Assembly (NCBI GenBank): GCA_028284485.1
Contig: JANQRQ010000051.1
Span: 1 to 64,000, forward strand
DNA length: 64,000 nt
Direction: 5' to 3'
From: Planctomycetaceae bacterium
Lineage (GTDB): Bacteria > Planctomycetota > Planctomycetia > Planctomycetales > Planctomycetaceae
Below are positions 1 to 9,821 of the stretch, piece by piece. The translations under genes were made by a program, and so were the position numbers. The first letter of the stretch is position 1; every line of letters starts with the position of its first letter. A model generated the notes under the pieces. That model was not told where the DNA came from, did not search any database, and saw only the letters and a program-made list of their open reading frames with translations.

Positions 1-1
1 T

Positions 2-829
2 TTGGGGGCCGGTCAATCCTTTATTGAATGGGGTCAAGTCCGCCCGATTTCTTCTCAAGCGATCGAGTACATTCAGCAACTCCCAAAGCTCTCGAATCAA
101 CGAGAAGACCGCCTGAAGTTCTTTTACAGCTTCCTTGAATCAGACGACGAAACAATTTCTGTCGATGCCTACAACGAATTTGCGAAAGCGCCGTACTCCG
201 ACGTTCTAAAGTCCAAGGCAAGATTTGACCGCAGCCAATTGATTTCGTGGATTACCGCTTCCGAAGTACCGGGCAGTCGACGCCGTCTCTATTTGACCTT
301 GCTCGGAGTTTGCGGGCAGCCAGATGATTCAATGGTTGTTGAAGGGTGGATACGTGCGGGGACGCCCATTTTCAAGTCGAGCCTCGATGCCTTGATCGGT
401 TGTTATTTGACTCTGAAAGGCGCATCCGGCTTACCGCTTGTGGAAGAATTGTTCTTGTCAAACGAGGACTCCGATTACGCTGACATTTATGCAGCGGTTA
501 TGGCCTTGAGGTTTCACGGCAGCGAAGGCAACGCCATCCCACGTCGTCGGATTATTGAGTCGATGCGGTGTCTGCTAGAACGCCCCGATCTTGCAGATTT
601 GGTGATTGCCGACTTGGCACGTTGGAAGGATTGGGAATCGAGGCAGACGATCGTTCAGTTATTCAAAGATTCCAAAGGCGAATCGCAACGAGTACGTGTA
701 CCAATCATAGTTTACTTGCGTTCGTGTCCACTGCCAGAGGCTGCGGCGAATATTCGAGAGCTACAAAAACTTGACCCGGCGGCAGTCGAACAGGCAGATA
801 AGCTTTTTCATTTTCGCGTTGGGTCGTGA
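2..829 (+). CDS. Hypothetical protein with HEAT-like helical repeats, 5' end cut by window
   Basis: The reading frame is open from the first bases of the window, so the true start probably lies upstream; the TTG at base 2 is only the first possible start seen. The 275 visible residues are soluble, with no signal peptide or membrane segment. They are built of repeated amphipathic helices of about 30-40 residues, with motifs such as SLDALIGCYLTLKG and ADIYAAVMALRFHG, resembling HEAT/ARM scaffolds. The C-terminus (LPEAAANIRELQKLDP) is typical of planctomycete HEAT-like hypothetical proteins. No catalytic motif is visible, so a scaffold or binding role is inferred from fold alone. It lies 111 bp before the M28-like gene on the same strand. 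Confidence 0.6.
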   Translation: MGAGQSFIEWGQVRPISSQAIEYIQQLPKLSNQREDRLKFFYSFLESDDETISVDAYNEFAKAPYSDVLKSKARFDRSQLISWITASEVPGSRRRLYLTLLGVCGQPDDSMVVEGWIRAGTPIFKSSLDALIGCYLTLKGASGLPLVEELFLSNEDSDYADIYAAVMALRFHGSEGNAIPRRRIIESMRCLLERPDLADLVIADLARWKDWESRQTIVQLFKDSKGESQRVRVPIIVYLRSCPLPEAAANIRELQKLDPAAVEQADKLFHFRVGS

Positions 830-940
830 GGATTGTGGGTCGACTCGTCAATTCGCTCGGCCATGCAAAGGCGAATATCAGGCCCATTAAGACGGCGGAT
901 CATTTCGAACCTGATATCAGCCATGTAAGGAATTCAATCG

Positions 941-2290
941 ATGGATGGGCGATTTGCGGCACGCTATCAAACTCGATGGACATGGCAGCGACGATATTGG
1001 TGTACCTCGATCTTGTTCCTAGTTGTGAATAGTCTGATGACGACGACCCAAGCACAGGATCGTGATCCGTTCTCGGCGGACAAATTGTACAGGACCGTAG
1101 AAACTTACTACGAATTCGGGATTCACCGCACAGCCACCGCGGCGGACAAACGAACAGGAGAATGGCTCTATAACCAGATGAAGTCGGCCGGATTGGTGGC
1201 CACCTATCATGAATGGACAGCCCCGCAGTTCTTTCTCAAAGAAAGTAAGGTGGTCGTCGGCGACCGCGAAATCGAGAGCATGCCCTATTGGCTACCGAAG
1301 CCGACAGGAGCCACGCCGGTTCGAGCACCGCTAGTTTCGGTGACCAAGGAAACAGACGCAGAGTCTATGCGGGGTAAGATAGCGCTGGTTGACCTGGAGT
1401 GGCTTACGACGAGCGCCGCCATGAATCGCTTCATTGAGGAAACGCACAAAAACGGTGCCGTCGGGGCGATCTTTGTTTCGAATCATCCCTGGGGACCCAT
1501 CGTTGCTCAGAATTCGAAGACTCCGTTTGTCGAGCAGGTGCAACCGATTCCGTCGGTCGTTGTGAGTCGCAATGTCCTTCAGGAATTGCAAGAAGTGGCG
1601 GCCCGGCAGAGCGAAGTCGGATTGGTGATCGAAGGGGAATCGCATCGGGAAATCGGGGCCCGAAATGTTATCGGCAAAATCGAACGGGGGAACAAATGGA
1701 TCATCGTTTCGACTCCCTACAGTGGTTGGTACACCTGTGCTGGCGAGAGGGGTCCGGGGATTGCCATTTGGCTGGCGTTGGCTCGCTGGGTGGCGGAACG
1801 CGACTCGAAACACAGCTATTTATTCGTGGCGAATTCCGGTCATGAACTTGGCTATATCGGGGCAGAAAAGACGTTGACGAGTGGGATTATCCCTAGTCCT
1901 CAGCAATCGATTTGTTGGCTGCATCTTGGGGCAAATATTGGTGTTGTCGAATTCCAGAAAATTGGCGAGAAAATTCATCGAAACTCCGAAAAGGTGCAAA
2001 CTCACGTGATGGCATCTCCGCACATTGCCCCGATCGTGAAACCGCAAATCGAGTCCATCGCGAAGTACGGAGTCGCAACAGAAGAATTCATTGGAGAACT
2101 GATAAACGTTCGGGAACACGGCTACCCGGCATTCGGGTTAGTTGGTGGAGCCGACCCATTCCCCTGGTTTCATACTGACCAGGATGGCATGGATTCTGTG
2201 GAGGGTCGCAACCTCTCTGTCATCGCTCGAGCGGCTGCAAATGCATTGGTAGCTATCGAGGACGGGGCACAAGTTGTACGACAGGACTGA
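941..2290 (+). CDS. Exported M28-peptidase-like protein with PA domain, zinc ligands apparently lost
   Basis: The 449-residue protein begins with a basic stretch and a hydrophobic segment ending TTTQAQ, a likely signal peptide. AAGGAA lies 8 bases before the ATG. A PA-like insert (about residues 130-235) is followed by a fold resembling M28 zinc aminopeptidases. In M28 enzymes the first ligands sit in a GAHxDS-type strand and a later DDNASG-type motif; here the corresponding segments near residue 256 read STPYSGWYTCAGERGPG. The usual GEE motif reads SGHELGYIGA near residue 298. A late His (PWFHTDQDGM, about 407) is kept. The fold assignment is fairly safe. Peptidase activity is doubtful, and a binding or altered-metal role is possible. 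Confidence 0.75.
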   Translation: MDGRFAARYQTRWTWQRRYWCTSILFLVVNSLMTTTQAQDRDPFSADKLYRTVETYYEFGIHRTATAADKRTGEWLYNQMKSAGLVATYHEWTAPQFFLKESKVVVGDREIESMPYWLPKPTGATPVRAPLVSVTKETDAESMRGKIALVDLEWLTTSAAMNRFIEETHKNGAVGAIFVSNHPWGPIVAQNSKTPFVEQVQPIPSVVVSRNVLQELQEVAARQSEVGLVIEGESHREIGARNVIGKIERGNKWIIVSTPYSGWYTCAGERGPGIAIWLALARWVAERDSKHSYLFVANSGHELGYIGAEKTLTSGIIPSPQQSICWLHLGANIGVVEFQKIGEKIHRNSEKVQTHVMASPHIAPIVKPQIESIAKYGVATEEFIGELINVREHGYPAFGLVGGADPFPWFHTDQDGMDSVEGRNLSVIARAAANALVAIEDGAQVVRQD

Positions 2291-2324
2291 CGTCGCGCGA
2301 TAGGATCAACCTTAGCTAACGAAG

Positions 2325-3497
2325 ATGAATGAACAACAGCGTAGGCAGTTGCTTGATGATGTTGAGGCATTCTGCGAAGAGATTCGGCCACGAGAAGAGT
2401 TGTGCTATCTCGAGCATCGCTTCAATGAAGAGTCGATAACACTCGCGAAAAAGTACAATCTCTTTGGAATGCCGATCGCGACCGATTTCGGTGGTCGGGG
2501 TGCAGATTTGCGAACGTATGTCGACGCAATCATCCGCATCGGACGTGAGGGGAACGGAGTAAGGACTTTGTTTTCTGCACATTCGTCGATCGGTCAATAC
2601 CCGATCAGCCAATTCGGGACCGATGATCAGAAGGAAATGTATCTTAAGCCGTCGTCCCGTGGCGATTCGATTATGGCTTTCGGACTGACGGAGCCGGAAG
2701 CCGGATCCAATCCCTTGGAAATGACGTCGACCTACCGAAGGGATGGTGATCGTTATGTGCTCAACGGCATCAAGTATCTGATTTCAAACGGCGGCATCGC
2801 CGATGTGGTTATCGTATTCGCCTACCCGGAAGACCGCATTGATCGCATCAGTGCATTCATTGTGGATACGGATGGTGAGGGAATCGAACGTGAAGATATG
2901 ACCGCCAAGTTGGGACTGCCCACCTGCAATACGGCGATGTTCCAACTCACCGACTACTCTGTTCCTGCGGACAACTTATTGGGCGAAGAGGGTGGCGGTT
3001 TTCGAATTGCGATGGAAACTCTGGTGAGTGGCCGGTTGAGTGTCGCTGCAGGTTGTTTAGGCGTGATTGAAGATTGTCTGGCCGAAGCCATCGAATACGC
3101 GAAAAACAGGGAACAGCACGGCAAACCGATTGCCCGGCATCAGCTGGTTCAGGAACACATCGCTGAAATCGAGATCGCACGGCAAACGACTCAGTCGATT
3201 TTGGCATCGGCGGTTGATGCCAAAGTCGCCCAGGATGCTGCACCAGGCGACAGGGCAATTGCCGCAGAAGCTGATCTTCTCGTAGCAAAAGCCAAGTATC
3301 ATGCCAGCAATGCGGCCTGCGATGCTGCGGATCGAGCGATTCAAGTTTTCGGCGGGCGAGGCTATTCGGAGCTATTTCGCCCGGCAAGGCATTGGAAAGA
3401 CGCTCGAGTTTGCCGGATTTACGAAGGAACGGATGAAATTCTCAAACTCAAAATCGCGGCTAGCTTGTTGGGCAAGGAATACGCAGCATTTCGGTAG
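2325..3497 (+). CDS. Acyl-CoA dehydrogenase
   Basis: The 390-residue protein has the usual ACAD length and layout: an N-terminal helical domain, a middle beta domain with the FAD/substrate signature FGLTEPEAGSNP (about residues 120-131), and a C-terminal helical domain. The latter carries QVFGGRGYSE and IYEGTDEILK, whose Glu is the expected catalytic base of short/medium-chain ACADs. It would oxidise an acyl-CoA to the 2-enoyl-CoA with FAD and pass electrons to ETF, which is encoded at 19.6-21.4 kb. It starts 34 bp after the M28-like gene and ends 20 bp from the convergent symporter gene. The substrate cannot be read from the sequence. Confidence 0.9.
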   Translation: MNEQQRRQLLDDVEAFCEEIRPREELCYLEHRFNEESITLAKKYNLFGMPIATDFGGRGADLRTYVDAIIRIGREGNGVRTLFSAHSSIGQYPISQFGTDDQKEMYLKPSSRGDSIMAFGLTEPEAGSNPLEMTSTYRRDGDRYVLNGIKYLISNGGIADVVIVFAYPEDRIDRISAFIVDTDGEGIEREDMTAKLGLPTCNTAMFQLTDYSVPADNLLGEEGGGFRIAMETLVSGRLSVAAGCLGVIEDCLAEAIEYAKNREQHGKPIARHQLVQEHIAEIEIARQTTQSILASAVDAKVAQDAAPGDRAIAAEADLLVAKAKYHASNAACDAADRAIQVFGGRGYSELFRPARHWKDARVCRIYEGTDEILKLKIAASLLGKEYAAFR

Positions 3498-3517
3498 TCC
3501 TGCGCTGCCTAAGGAAT

Positions 3518-5011
3518 TCAGATGTCCATGACACCCTCGACGTCGGGCCGCAACTCTTGGGGTTTTGTCATAAACGACACCGCGAAGAATAGCGTCAGGG
3601 ATGCGATTAAGGCGAGCGCGCTGCCGTCGACTCCATAGGGAATTGGAACGCCTAACCCGGATAGCACGAGTACCAGCGCATTAATCGCCAGGCTGGCAAT
3701 GATGGAGACATTCGCAGCGACGGCTGTGGCTCTTTTCCAATTGAAGCCAATGGCGACAGCGGGAGCAATTGCCGATGCGAAGATTCCCCATCCGTATTTG
3801 CCCAACAAGGCTACAAGATCGAACGGGGAATAAAGGGCAAACAGCGACGCGGCGATTGCCAATCCGACCGTGGCGATTCTTGCCCAGAACAGTTCGCGCT
3901 TGAGTGATCGTCCGCGAACGGATTGCGGAATGTCGTGAACGATGGCAGCTGTTCCTACGTTTAGAAAACCATCGGCCGTCGACATGATCGCTGCAAACAG
4001 GCCGGCAAAAACAACTCCGGCCAAAATGGGATGGGCATAGACCTGCAAGAATTGTGGGGCGGCTGCGTCGGCAACCTCCAAGGCAGCATGCTTTCCCTGG
4101 ATGACCATAGCCCGCATGACCAGCCCGATACTCAACCACAACAATGCCGACAAACAATAGCCGGCGAGTGAAACCGGCAGAATCCGTTTGGCGTCTTGAA
4201 TGCGGCGATTCATCATCACTTTGGTAATAATGTGCGGCTGACCGCAACCACCCATAGCAAAGAGGAAATACCACGACAGGCATCCCATTATTCCCAACGT
4301 TCCCCAGGGACCCATCGCTTCCGGATCGTCTTCCATGATTGTGCGGGAAACCTCTGCGAAACCACCTTCGTATGCGTTGGCAGCAGTAAAGAAAACGAGA
4401 ATGGCGGCAACCACCATAATGACGCCCTGGAACACATCTGTGTAAACCGATGCAATGATTCCACCGGTGACGCAGTAGAAAACGAGGACTGCACAACTGA
4501 GGGCGACGCACATTTCCAGCGGAATTCCTAACCCACCGTTTTGAGCGATCAGGTCCTGCAGAACTGTTGCCATCGCCTTAATCTGTGAAGCGAGGTATCC
4601 CATGACGCCACAGAGAATGGCGATCGAAATCAATAACCGAGTGGTTTGACTGTTGTAGCGCGTGGCGACGACATCGGGTAACGAGATGGGCTGATGGACT
4701 TCGGCAAACAGGCGTAGTCGTTTACCAAGCAGGAAAAAGGAGATGGAGTACCCGATGGTCACGCAAATGACCATCCAAATGGAACTCATTCCCATGCGGT
4801 AAACGAGCCCGGGTCCGCCGACAAACCCAAAACCACTAAGTGTGCTGGAGAACACGGCCATGGCGGTGACAAATGCGCCTAGGTGGCGGCCCGCCATAAA
4901 GAAATCGGTGGCGTTTTTCGTGCGGCGCATCGCCCACAATCCGACACCAATACAGGCGACGAGATAGGCTGCCACGCAAATCAGTACAATCGTTTGACGA
5001 GAAGATTCCAT
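3518..5011 (-). CDS. Sodium:solute symporter family transporter
   Basis: The 497-residue protein has about 13 hydrophobic segments. It starts with a first TM helix (IVLICVAAYLVACIGVGLWA) followed by ATDFFMAGRHLG, the classic start of the SSS (solute:sodium symporter) family. GFGFVGGPGLVYRMG and an inner MSTADGFLNVGTAAIVHDI segment also match the family. It should import a solute, probably an organic acid or similar compound, with Na+. Its start overlaps the stop of the upstream small membrane protein by one base (TGATG), a sign of translational coupling. It is the last gene of a three-gene operon with an SRPBCC protein, which suggests uptake of an organic substrate handled nearby. The exact substrate is unknown. 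Confidence 0.9.
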   Translation of the reverse strand: MESSRQTIVLICVAAYLVACIGVGLWAMRRTKNATDFFMAGRHLGAFVTAMAVFSSTLSGFGFVGGPGLVYRMGMSSIWMVICVTIGYSISFFLLGKRLRLFAEVHQPISLPDVVATRYNSQTTRLLISIAILCGVMGYLASQIKAMATVLQDLIAQNGGLGIPLEMCVALSCAVLVFYCVTGGIIASVYTDVFQGVIMVVAAILVFFTAANAYEGGFAEVSRTIMEDDPEAMGPWGTLGIMGCLSWYFLFAMGGCGQPHIITKVMMNRRIQDAKRILPVSLAGYCLSALLWLSIGLVMRAMVIQGKHAALEVADAAAPQFLQVYAHPILAGVVFAGLFAAIMSTADGFLNVGTAAIVHDIPQSVRGRSLKRELFWARIATVGLAIAASLFALYSPFDLVALLGKYGWGIFASAIAPAVAIGFNWKRATAVAANVSIIASLAINALVLVLSGLGVPIPYGVDGSALALIASLTLFFAVSFMTKPQELRPDVEGVMDI

Positions 5012-5559
5012 CAGGCGTCGGACTCCTCTCGATTCGCTGTTTTCTGCACAAGGCGTTCAAACTTCTGAAGGTCCTCCGGCGAAATAATGCAGTCATCAAA
5101 GCGAACGACATAAAACAGAACGAAGGCTAACGGCATCCCCCCGATTCCATACACCATCAGAGCTGTTGGTACGGGAAAACCGAGTATGATTTCCCGCATC
5201 GTACCGTTGGCGTAGTAGTGATCGGTAACGACCGTCAGCACAATCGTTGCTGCGTAGAGGCTTCCGAGAAATAGAAAGATGCCGACGGTTCGTTTCTGTT
5301 TCTTAACGCCCAATAACAGGCAGCCGACAAAGAACGCCGCTTCAAGAACCCCGAACACCATACCGATCCAACGAACGTTTTGGTGGCGCTCCGAGCCGGG
5401 TCCGCCTTGTTGCATGGTGTTTGGAAAATCGGGGTGAGCAAATCCGTGGCTCGGTTGTACCTCTGTTGTTACCAACGACAATCCAATTGCGAGACAGATT
5501 GCAATCAGCAAACCGAACAGCCACTTTGCAAGATCGGCGCCGTTCTTCCTGTCATCCAT
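5011..5559 (-). CDS. Small multi-pass membrane protein coupled to the symporter
   Basis: The protein is 182 residues long from the ATG at 5559, chosen because the reading MDDRKNGADLAK leads straight into the first TM helix. Four hydrophobic helices are visible (about residues 12-32, 65-85, 95-115 and 130-150), with a soluble C-terminal tail (ISPEDLQKFERLVQK). I do not recognise a named family. Its start overlaps the end of the SRPBCC gene by 8 bp and its stop overlaps the symporter start by one base, so the three are almost certainly co-translated. Small membrane partners encoded just before SSS transporters are common, so an accessory subunit of the transporter is the likeliest role. That role is inferred from position only. 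Confidence 0.75.
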   Translation of the reverse strand: MDDRKNGADLAKWLFGLLIAICLAIGLSLVTTEVQPSHGFAHPDFPNTMQQGGPGSERHQNVRWIGMVFGVLEAAFFVGCLLLGVKKQKRTVGIFLFLGSLYAATIVLTVVTDHYYANGTMREIILGFPVPTALMVYGIGGMPLAFVLFYVVRFDDCIISPEDLQKFERLVQKTANREESDA

Positions 5560-6052
5560 CGGAGACTCCCATGGCCTGATGTGCGGCTTTCCAGAAATCA
5601 GCAATGACGCGCTGCGCGGCAGCCTGAATAAGGGACATACTCACTGGTTTTAACAGTCCCTGCCTCTCAACAATGCTTGCTTTCCACTGCAGTTGGGTCC
5701 CAGCATCGAGTTCGGCTAACGACAATTCTGACTCAACGATGATCTTCGCGCCGATTCCTTTCCCCGTGGATTGGATGTTCAGCAGTTGAGGTTCGTCCGC
5801 GTGAGTGACCACAAATATCAGGTCGAGTGCCCCGGTGAGAAATGAGAATTTCGGCCGGACGCGACAGGTGAGTTCAGTCGGCGAAACGCTTTTGACACGC
5901 TCCACGTCAGGGATCAATTGAGATATGAATTGCATATCCGTCAATTGATTCCACAAAGACATTTGATCCAAAGGGAACTCTTCACAACCCGAAAAATGCA
6001 AATGAACGATCTCTTTAAGGCGAAATTCTTGTGTGAATGGATGTCGATTCAT
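5552..6052 (-). CDS. SRPBCC / CoxG-like protein
   Basis: The protein is about 166 residues long using the ATG at 6052; an in-frame ATG at 6082 is also possible. It has the CoxG/START-like SRPBCC layout: an early FPLDQMSLWNQLTD helix turn, then LIPDVERVKSVSPTELTCRVR, LDLIFVV, a GAKIIVESELSLAEL strand and the long C-terminal helix ending IADFWKAAHQ. Members bind hydrophobic ligands or help membrane assembly of redox enzymes. No CO dehydrogenase or xanthine-dehydrogenase-type genes are nearby, so CoxG in the strict sense is unlikely and binding of a hydrophobic substrate is more plausible. It heads the overlapping operon with the membrane protein and symporter and is divergent from the amidohydrolase gene. 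Confidence 0.7.
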   Translation of the reverse strand: MNRHPFTQEFRLKEIVHLHFSGCEEFPLDQMSLWNQLTDMQFISQLIPDVERVKSVSPTELTCRVRPKFSFLTGALDLIFVVTHADEPQLLNIQSTGKGIGAKIIVESELSLAELDAGTQLQWKASIVERQGLLKPVSMSLIQAAAQRVIADFWKAAHQAMGVSDG

Positions 6053-6285
6053 TCTACTGAGCAAAGAATTCGTATCCAGCATCAAGTCGAGAAAAGTTTT
6101 GTTTCCTTGGTGAGGAAACGTATGATAGAACGGCCGATTGCAGAGCCAGCGAGTCTTCGCTTTCGCGACGAGCGATGTTGATCGGTGTGTCGCGCCCATC
6201 CTCGCAAGCGTTGTGGAAAGGGCGCGAAGCGACGTGCCGTCATGAAATAGTACATTCTTGTTTTCACCTTCGAGAAGGACCTGAA

Positions 6286-7794
6286 ATGTGGATTCCAAAA
6301 TGGCAACGCGATCGAGATCAAGGAGTCGATAGCCCGATCCCAACGCAGGTGGTCTCCAACGAAGAGTTCATTCCGCGACCGCAAACCTCAAAACAAAAGG
6401 AATGGGAAGCGTTGATTGGCCAAATGGCCGATGAACGTTCCAAAAAGCTGGGGATGGATCGCCGTTCGTTCATGGCCAGTTCCATGGGGATGGCGACCGC
6501 TTTTCTGGCGGCCAATGAAGTTTTCGGTGCGTATTGGGACGTCGATGCAGCCGAGACGGTCGAGCCCGAAGCGTACGCGGAAAAGTGGCCCAAAGATGAG
6601 TATTTCATTTTTGACGTGCAGACGCATTTTACGAACGGGCGGGCCCTAAGATTTCGAAATGCCGAATTCATCCGCAATATGGGATTCGACCTGGAGAATG
6701 ACGCGGAGGCGTACGGCTTTACGAATTTTGTCAAAGAACTGTTCTTCGACAGTGATACAAGCATGATTGTCATTTCGGGAGTGCCGGGGCGCGAAATCGA
6801 CAAAAATGCGCTGGGGGAAAAGCTGGAAAAGCAGGCACGTGGCGGGGGGTTGCTGCCAAGTTGGCTGATGTCGGACCGTAAGAACGACATTAACGAGTTA
6901 GCCGGCAGTGTGCGTGCCCTTTGCCAGGGCAACTGCGCGCCGAATCACTATTGGGACCGGACCAGCAACGGTGCAGATCGAACGCAATTGTTCGAGCAAA
7001 TGGAACGCGAGGTCAAGACTTACAACATCGATTCTTGGAAGTGGTACTGCCACACCGACCCGGGTAGATCGGGGAATGGATTCGCGCTCGATGATGAGAA
7101 GCTCACATACCCGTTCTACGAGAAGTCGAAAGAACTCGGTATGAAGATTTTCAGCATCCATAAAGGGTATGCGTCGCAATCGCGGACACTCGGGCATCTC
7201 GCGCATCCGGGCGATGTAGAGAAGGCGGCGATCGACCATCCGGATATCACGTTTATTATTTACCACTCCGCGCTGAAACATGGTCCTGGGGAGCCACAGT
7301 TCGAAGCGCCGGAATTCTACGACGCCGAGTCAGGAGACTTTTTGTGGCACGCTGAGCTGATGAAGATCAAGCAGCGCAACCCCGAGATGAACAATGTGTA
7401 TTGCGAGATCGGATCGGCGTTCGGCACATTGGCGCTACAGCACCCGGTGATGTGCATGCACCTCATGGGGAAAAACATCAAAAATTATGGTGCGGACCAC
7501 GTCATTTGGGGAACAGATTGTCTGTGGTGGGGGTCGCCACAATGGGTCATCGATGCCTTCAAACGATTCCAGATCAGTGATGAGATTTGCGAAAGATTTG
7601 GATACGAGAAGATATCGAAAGAAGACAAAGCCAAGATTTTCGGATTGAACGCCGCAAAGGTTTATGGAATTGACGTGGAAGCCAAACGAAACGCGTTACC
7701 GGCTGATTCGTTGAGTCGCCTGAAAACGGCCTATATCGATTTCGGCGGCCAGCGGGAAAACGCCGCTTATGGATGGGTCAAAGATAATGTCTAA
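6286..7794 (+). CDS. Amidohydrolase family 2 (TIM-barrel metal hydrolase) with internal twin-arginine motif
   Basis: The ATG at 6286 is preferred over the longer frame because GAGAAGGACC lies just upstream and the protein then starts MWIPKWQRD. The 502 residues begin with [12 protein letters not shown], followed near residue 57 by [11 protein letters not shown], which resembles a twin-arginine export motif before a weakly hydrophobic stretch. The barrel follows: FDVQTHF (first metal histidine region), [13 protein letters not shown] and [11 protein letters not shown]. This is the order expected for the Amidohydro_2 (PF04909) decarboxylase/hydrolase family, usually acting on aromatic or cyclic carboxylic compounds. 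It is divergent from the SRPBCC-symporter operon, so uptake and hydrolysis of one substrate is a reasonable guess. Confidence 0.85.
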   Translation: MWIPKWQRDRDQGVDSPIPTQVVSNEEFIPRPQTSKQKEWEALIGQMADERSKKLGMDRRSFMASSMGMATAFLAANEVFGAYWDVDAAETVEPEAYAEKWPKDEYFIFDVQTHFTNGRALRFRNAEFIRNMGFDLENDAEAYGFTNFVKELFFDSDTSMIVISGVPGREIDKNALGEKLEKQARGGGLLPSWLMSDRKNDINELAGSVRALCQGNCAPNHYWDRTSNGADRTQLFEQMEREVKTYNIDSWKWYCHTDPGRSGNGFALDDEKLTYPFYEKSKELGMKIFSIHKGYASQSRTLGHLAHPGDVEKAAIDHPDITFIIYHSALKHGPGEPQFEAPEFYDAESGDFLWHAELMKIKQRNPEMNNVYCEIGSAFGTLALQHPVMCMHLMGKNIKNYGADHVIWGTDCLWWGSPQWVIDAFKRFQISDEICERFGYEKISKEDKAKIFGLNAAKVYGIDVEAKRNALPADSLSRLKTAYIDFGGQRENAAYGWVKDNV

Positions 7795-7927
7795 TTCTGT
7801 CTGTACTGAATTCACGGTGTGAGTCATTCCATCGGTATCGACATCTTCGGATCAACAGCGGCAACACATGACACAAGAGACGCTTTATTGTCGAACAATC
7901 AAAACACTCGTCTCAAACCTGCGCACC

Positions 7928-8938
7928 ATGAAATCTTCAGCAATTCTGCTAGCGCTTTATTCGGTCGCCGTGGTGACTTCATCGATTCTCCGTTCAGATG
8001 TAGTCGAACCGGTCGCCGCGAACCAGGAAGTTGATCAGCAGCTGGACCCCGCAGCTTGGGGTAGCGATCACGTGGGTCAACCGATCCCCGAGTTTGTTTC
8101 AGGCGACGAGTGTTTGTTCTGCCATAGGAAGGATATCGGATCGACCTGGTCCGATGACCCGCATGCGACAACTGTTCGAAGACTGGAATCTGAAAAGCGA
8201 GATGCATGGGCGTCGATTGCTGCGATTAAGAAACCTGCAGCCGATGCGGAGTTTCTGATGGGACGGGATCGCAGCATCAGACTGCTGAAGCGAAATCCAG
8301 CGTATGGATCTTTGGCAATCCTTTCCGCCCGACTTTTACCCGATGGCACGGTAATTGATGACAATCGTGCAGAGGGTAGCGATGTCCATTGGAAGGGGCA
8401 GGAATTTGGGCAGAAGTGCGCTGGGTGTCATGCCACAGCCGTCGACCACGCCACCGAATCATTTTCTGCACTATCACTCGATTGTTATGTGTGCCATGGG
8501 AATGCTTCGCTCGACCATTCAAACGATTCCTCGACGATTCATTTGTCGAAGAAGCGAGACGACGAAGCGCGTGTGGTCATCTCAGTTTGTGGGCAATGCC
8601 ATATCCGGACCGGCAAATCGCGGAGTACGGGCAGCCCGTTTCCGAATAATTTCATTGCCGGTGACAACCTCTTTCGCGACTTCGAGGTCGATTTGTCTGA
8701 CGAGGCGATCGCCGGTCTTAATCCGGCAGATCGACATATCTTGAAGAATATTCGCGATGTGGTTGTTCACGGCGTTTCGAAAACGACCTGCCTTTCTTGT
8801 CATCAAGTTCACGGTAATAGCAGCCGAAAACACCATCGCGTTTTGAAAAGCCCATTGTGTTTGGACTGCCACTACGAATCGGGGCCCAAATCAAAACGCA
8901 AATCGTACGAAGTGCACAGCAAGCTTTGCGACTATTGA
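7928..8938 (+). CDS. Exported multiheme c-type cytochrome (six CXXCH sites)
   Basis: The ATG at 7928 gives an immediate signal peptide ([19 protein letters not shown]), so the longer frame upstream is rejected. The 336-residue protein has six heme c attachment motifs: CLFCH (about 62), CAGCH (164), CYVCH (187), CGQCH (222), CLSCH (289) and CLDCH (312). Several other His residues could be distal ligands. It is an exported electron carrier or redox enzyme of the multiheme cytochrome superfamily found widely in planctomycetes. It follows the amidohydrolase by 133 bp and precedes a small acidic gene by 19 bp. Its electron donor is not evident from the sequence. Confidence 0.85.
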   Translation: MKSSAILLALYSVAVVTSSILRSDVVEPVAANQEVDQQLDPAAWGSDHVGQPIPEFVSGDECLFCHRKDIGSTWSDDPHATTVRRLESEKRDAWASIAAIKKPAADAEFLMGRDRSIRLLKRNPAYGSLAILSARLLPDGTVIDDNRAEGSDVHWKGQEFGQKCAGCHATAVDHATESFSALSLDCYVCHGNASLDHSNDSSTIHLSKKRDDEARVVISVCGQCHIRTGKSRSTGSPFPNNFIAGDNLFRDFEVDLSDEAIAGLNPADRHILKNIRDVVVHGVSKTTCLSCHQVHGNSSRKHHRVLKSPLCLDCHYESGPKSKRKSYEVHSKLCDY

Positions 8939-8957
8939 CGCCAATAGGAAATGTGAA

Positions 8958-9230
8958 ATGAACGACACAGAGAACGGTATCGACTTTGAACATATGCCTC
9001 CCGGCGTGCCGATGGATGAGACCGATGTAAGCTTGCGCGCTTACTTGTCTCGGCTTCCTGACGAAAAGTTAGCAGAGTACGATGCCGAATGGTCAGATGA
9101 GAAAGTGATTGAGTGGGACGAAAACTTCCGGTCCGACGGCACGCTGATGCTGGTCTGCTGCGAGCGTGATGTTGATATCGACGAGTTTCGTCGAGTCCTG
9201 GAAGAACACATTTCGTATCGCCTTGGTTAG
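8958..9230 (+). CDS. Small acidic hypothetical protein
   Basis: This 90-residue, strongly acidic protein (for example [20 protein letters not shown]) has a CC pair in LMLVCCERD and no signal peptide or TM segment. AGGAAATGTGAA before the ATG gives a good ribosome site. It starts 19 bp after the cytochrome stop, so it is probably in the same transcript. I do not recognise a family. The pattern of conserved-looking helices ([35 protein letters not shown]) suggests a real, folded small protein. A regulatory or chaperone role for the cytochrome would be guesswork. Confidence 0.6.
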   Translation: MNDTENGIDFEHMPPGVPMDETDVSLRAYLSRLPDEKLAEYDAEWSDEKVIEWDENFRSDGTLMLVCCERDVDIDEFRRVLEEHISYRLG

Positions 9231-9280
9231 AGCGAGTTGCTTTTCTATAGGCGACCCTGACTCGTGGAGGCGGGCATTCG

Positions 9281-9784
9281 TCAATCGGGACTACACAACA
9301 GCAACGAAAGCAGTCGGGCAACACAAGCGGGTTTCTCTTCACCCTCGATATCGATCGTCACATCGTATGCCACTCGGACCATTCCGGGAGATTTGACGTT
9401 AGCCTCAGCGACAGATTTCCGGGCGCGAATCCGTGACCCGACTTTGACCGGTGACATGAGTCGCAAACGATCGCAGCCGTAGTTGATGGCATTGAACGAA
9501 TCGACGTACGGGTTCGGATCTGGTGCGGGAATTTGCTTCATCAAGTGGGACATCAACGAGATCGTGAAGAAGCCATGTGCGATCGTCGTGCCGTAAGGTG
9601 ATTCTCGGGCTGCTCGCTCGGGGTCGATGTGTATGAAATTGTGATCATGGGTCACGTCAGCGAACTGATTGACGTCTTCTTGCCGAATACGAAACCACTC
9701 CCCGGGTGGCGATTCGGCTCCGATCAAAGCCTGCAGGTTCTCGGCAAGTCTATTTGTCGTGCCCACGAGGTGATTCCTCATCAA
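9281..9784 (-). CDS. MaoC-like (R)-specific enoyl-CoA hydratase
   Basis: The 167-residue single hotdog domain carries the hydratase-2 signature FADVTHDHNFIHIDPERA at about residues 40-57, whose Asp and His are the usual catalytic pair, followed by YGTTIAHGFFTISL. Length fits the short MaoC family (PF01575). It would add water to a 2-enoyl-CoA to give the (R)-3-hydroxyacyl-CoA, which the SDR genes nearby could oxidise. It is the last gene of the minus-strand run that starts at the TetR gene, 37 bp after the nitroreductase. It ends convergently with the small acidic gene. Whether it is primary or complements the other hydratase in the operon is not visible. Confidence 0.9.
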   Translation of the reverse strand: MMRNHLVGTTNRLAENLQALIGAESPPGEWFRIRQEDVNQFADVTHDHNFIHIDPERAARESPYGTTIAHGFFTISLMSHLMKQIPAPDPNPYVDSFNAINYGCDRLRLMSPVKVGSRIRARKSVAEANVKSPGMVRVAYDVTIDIEGEEKPACVARLLSLLLCSPD

Positions 9785-9821
9785 TCAAATGCTTATTGGT
9801 CTCGAAACTTGTCTCTCCGCG

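Noticed and set aside
826-1032. 68-codon plus-strand frame overlapping the end of the first gene
   Set aside because: It begins at a GTG overlapping the stop, has no family character and overlaps the better M28-like gene start.
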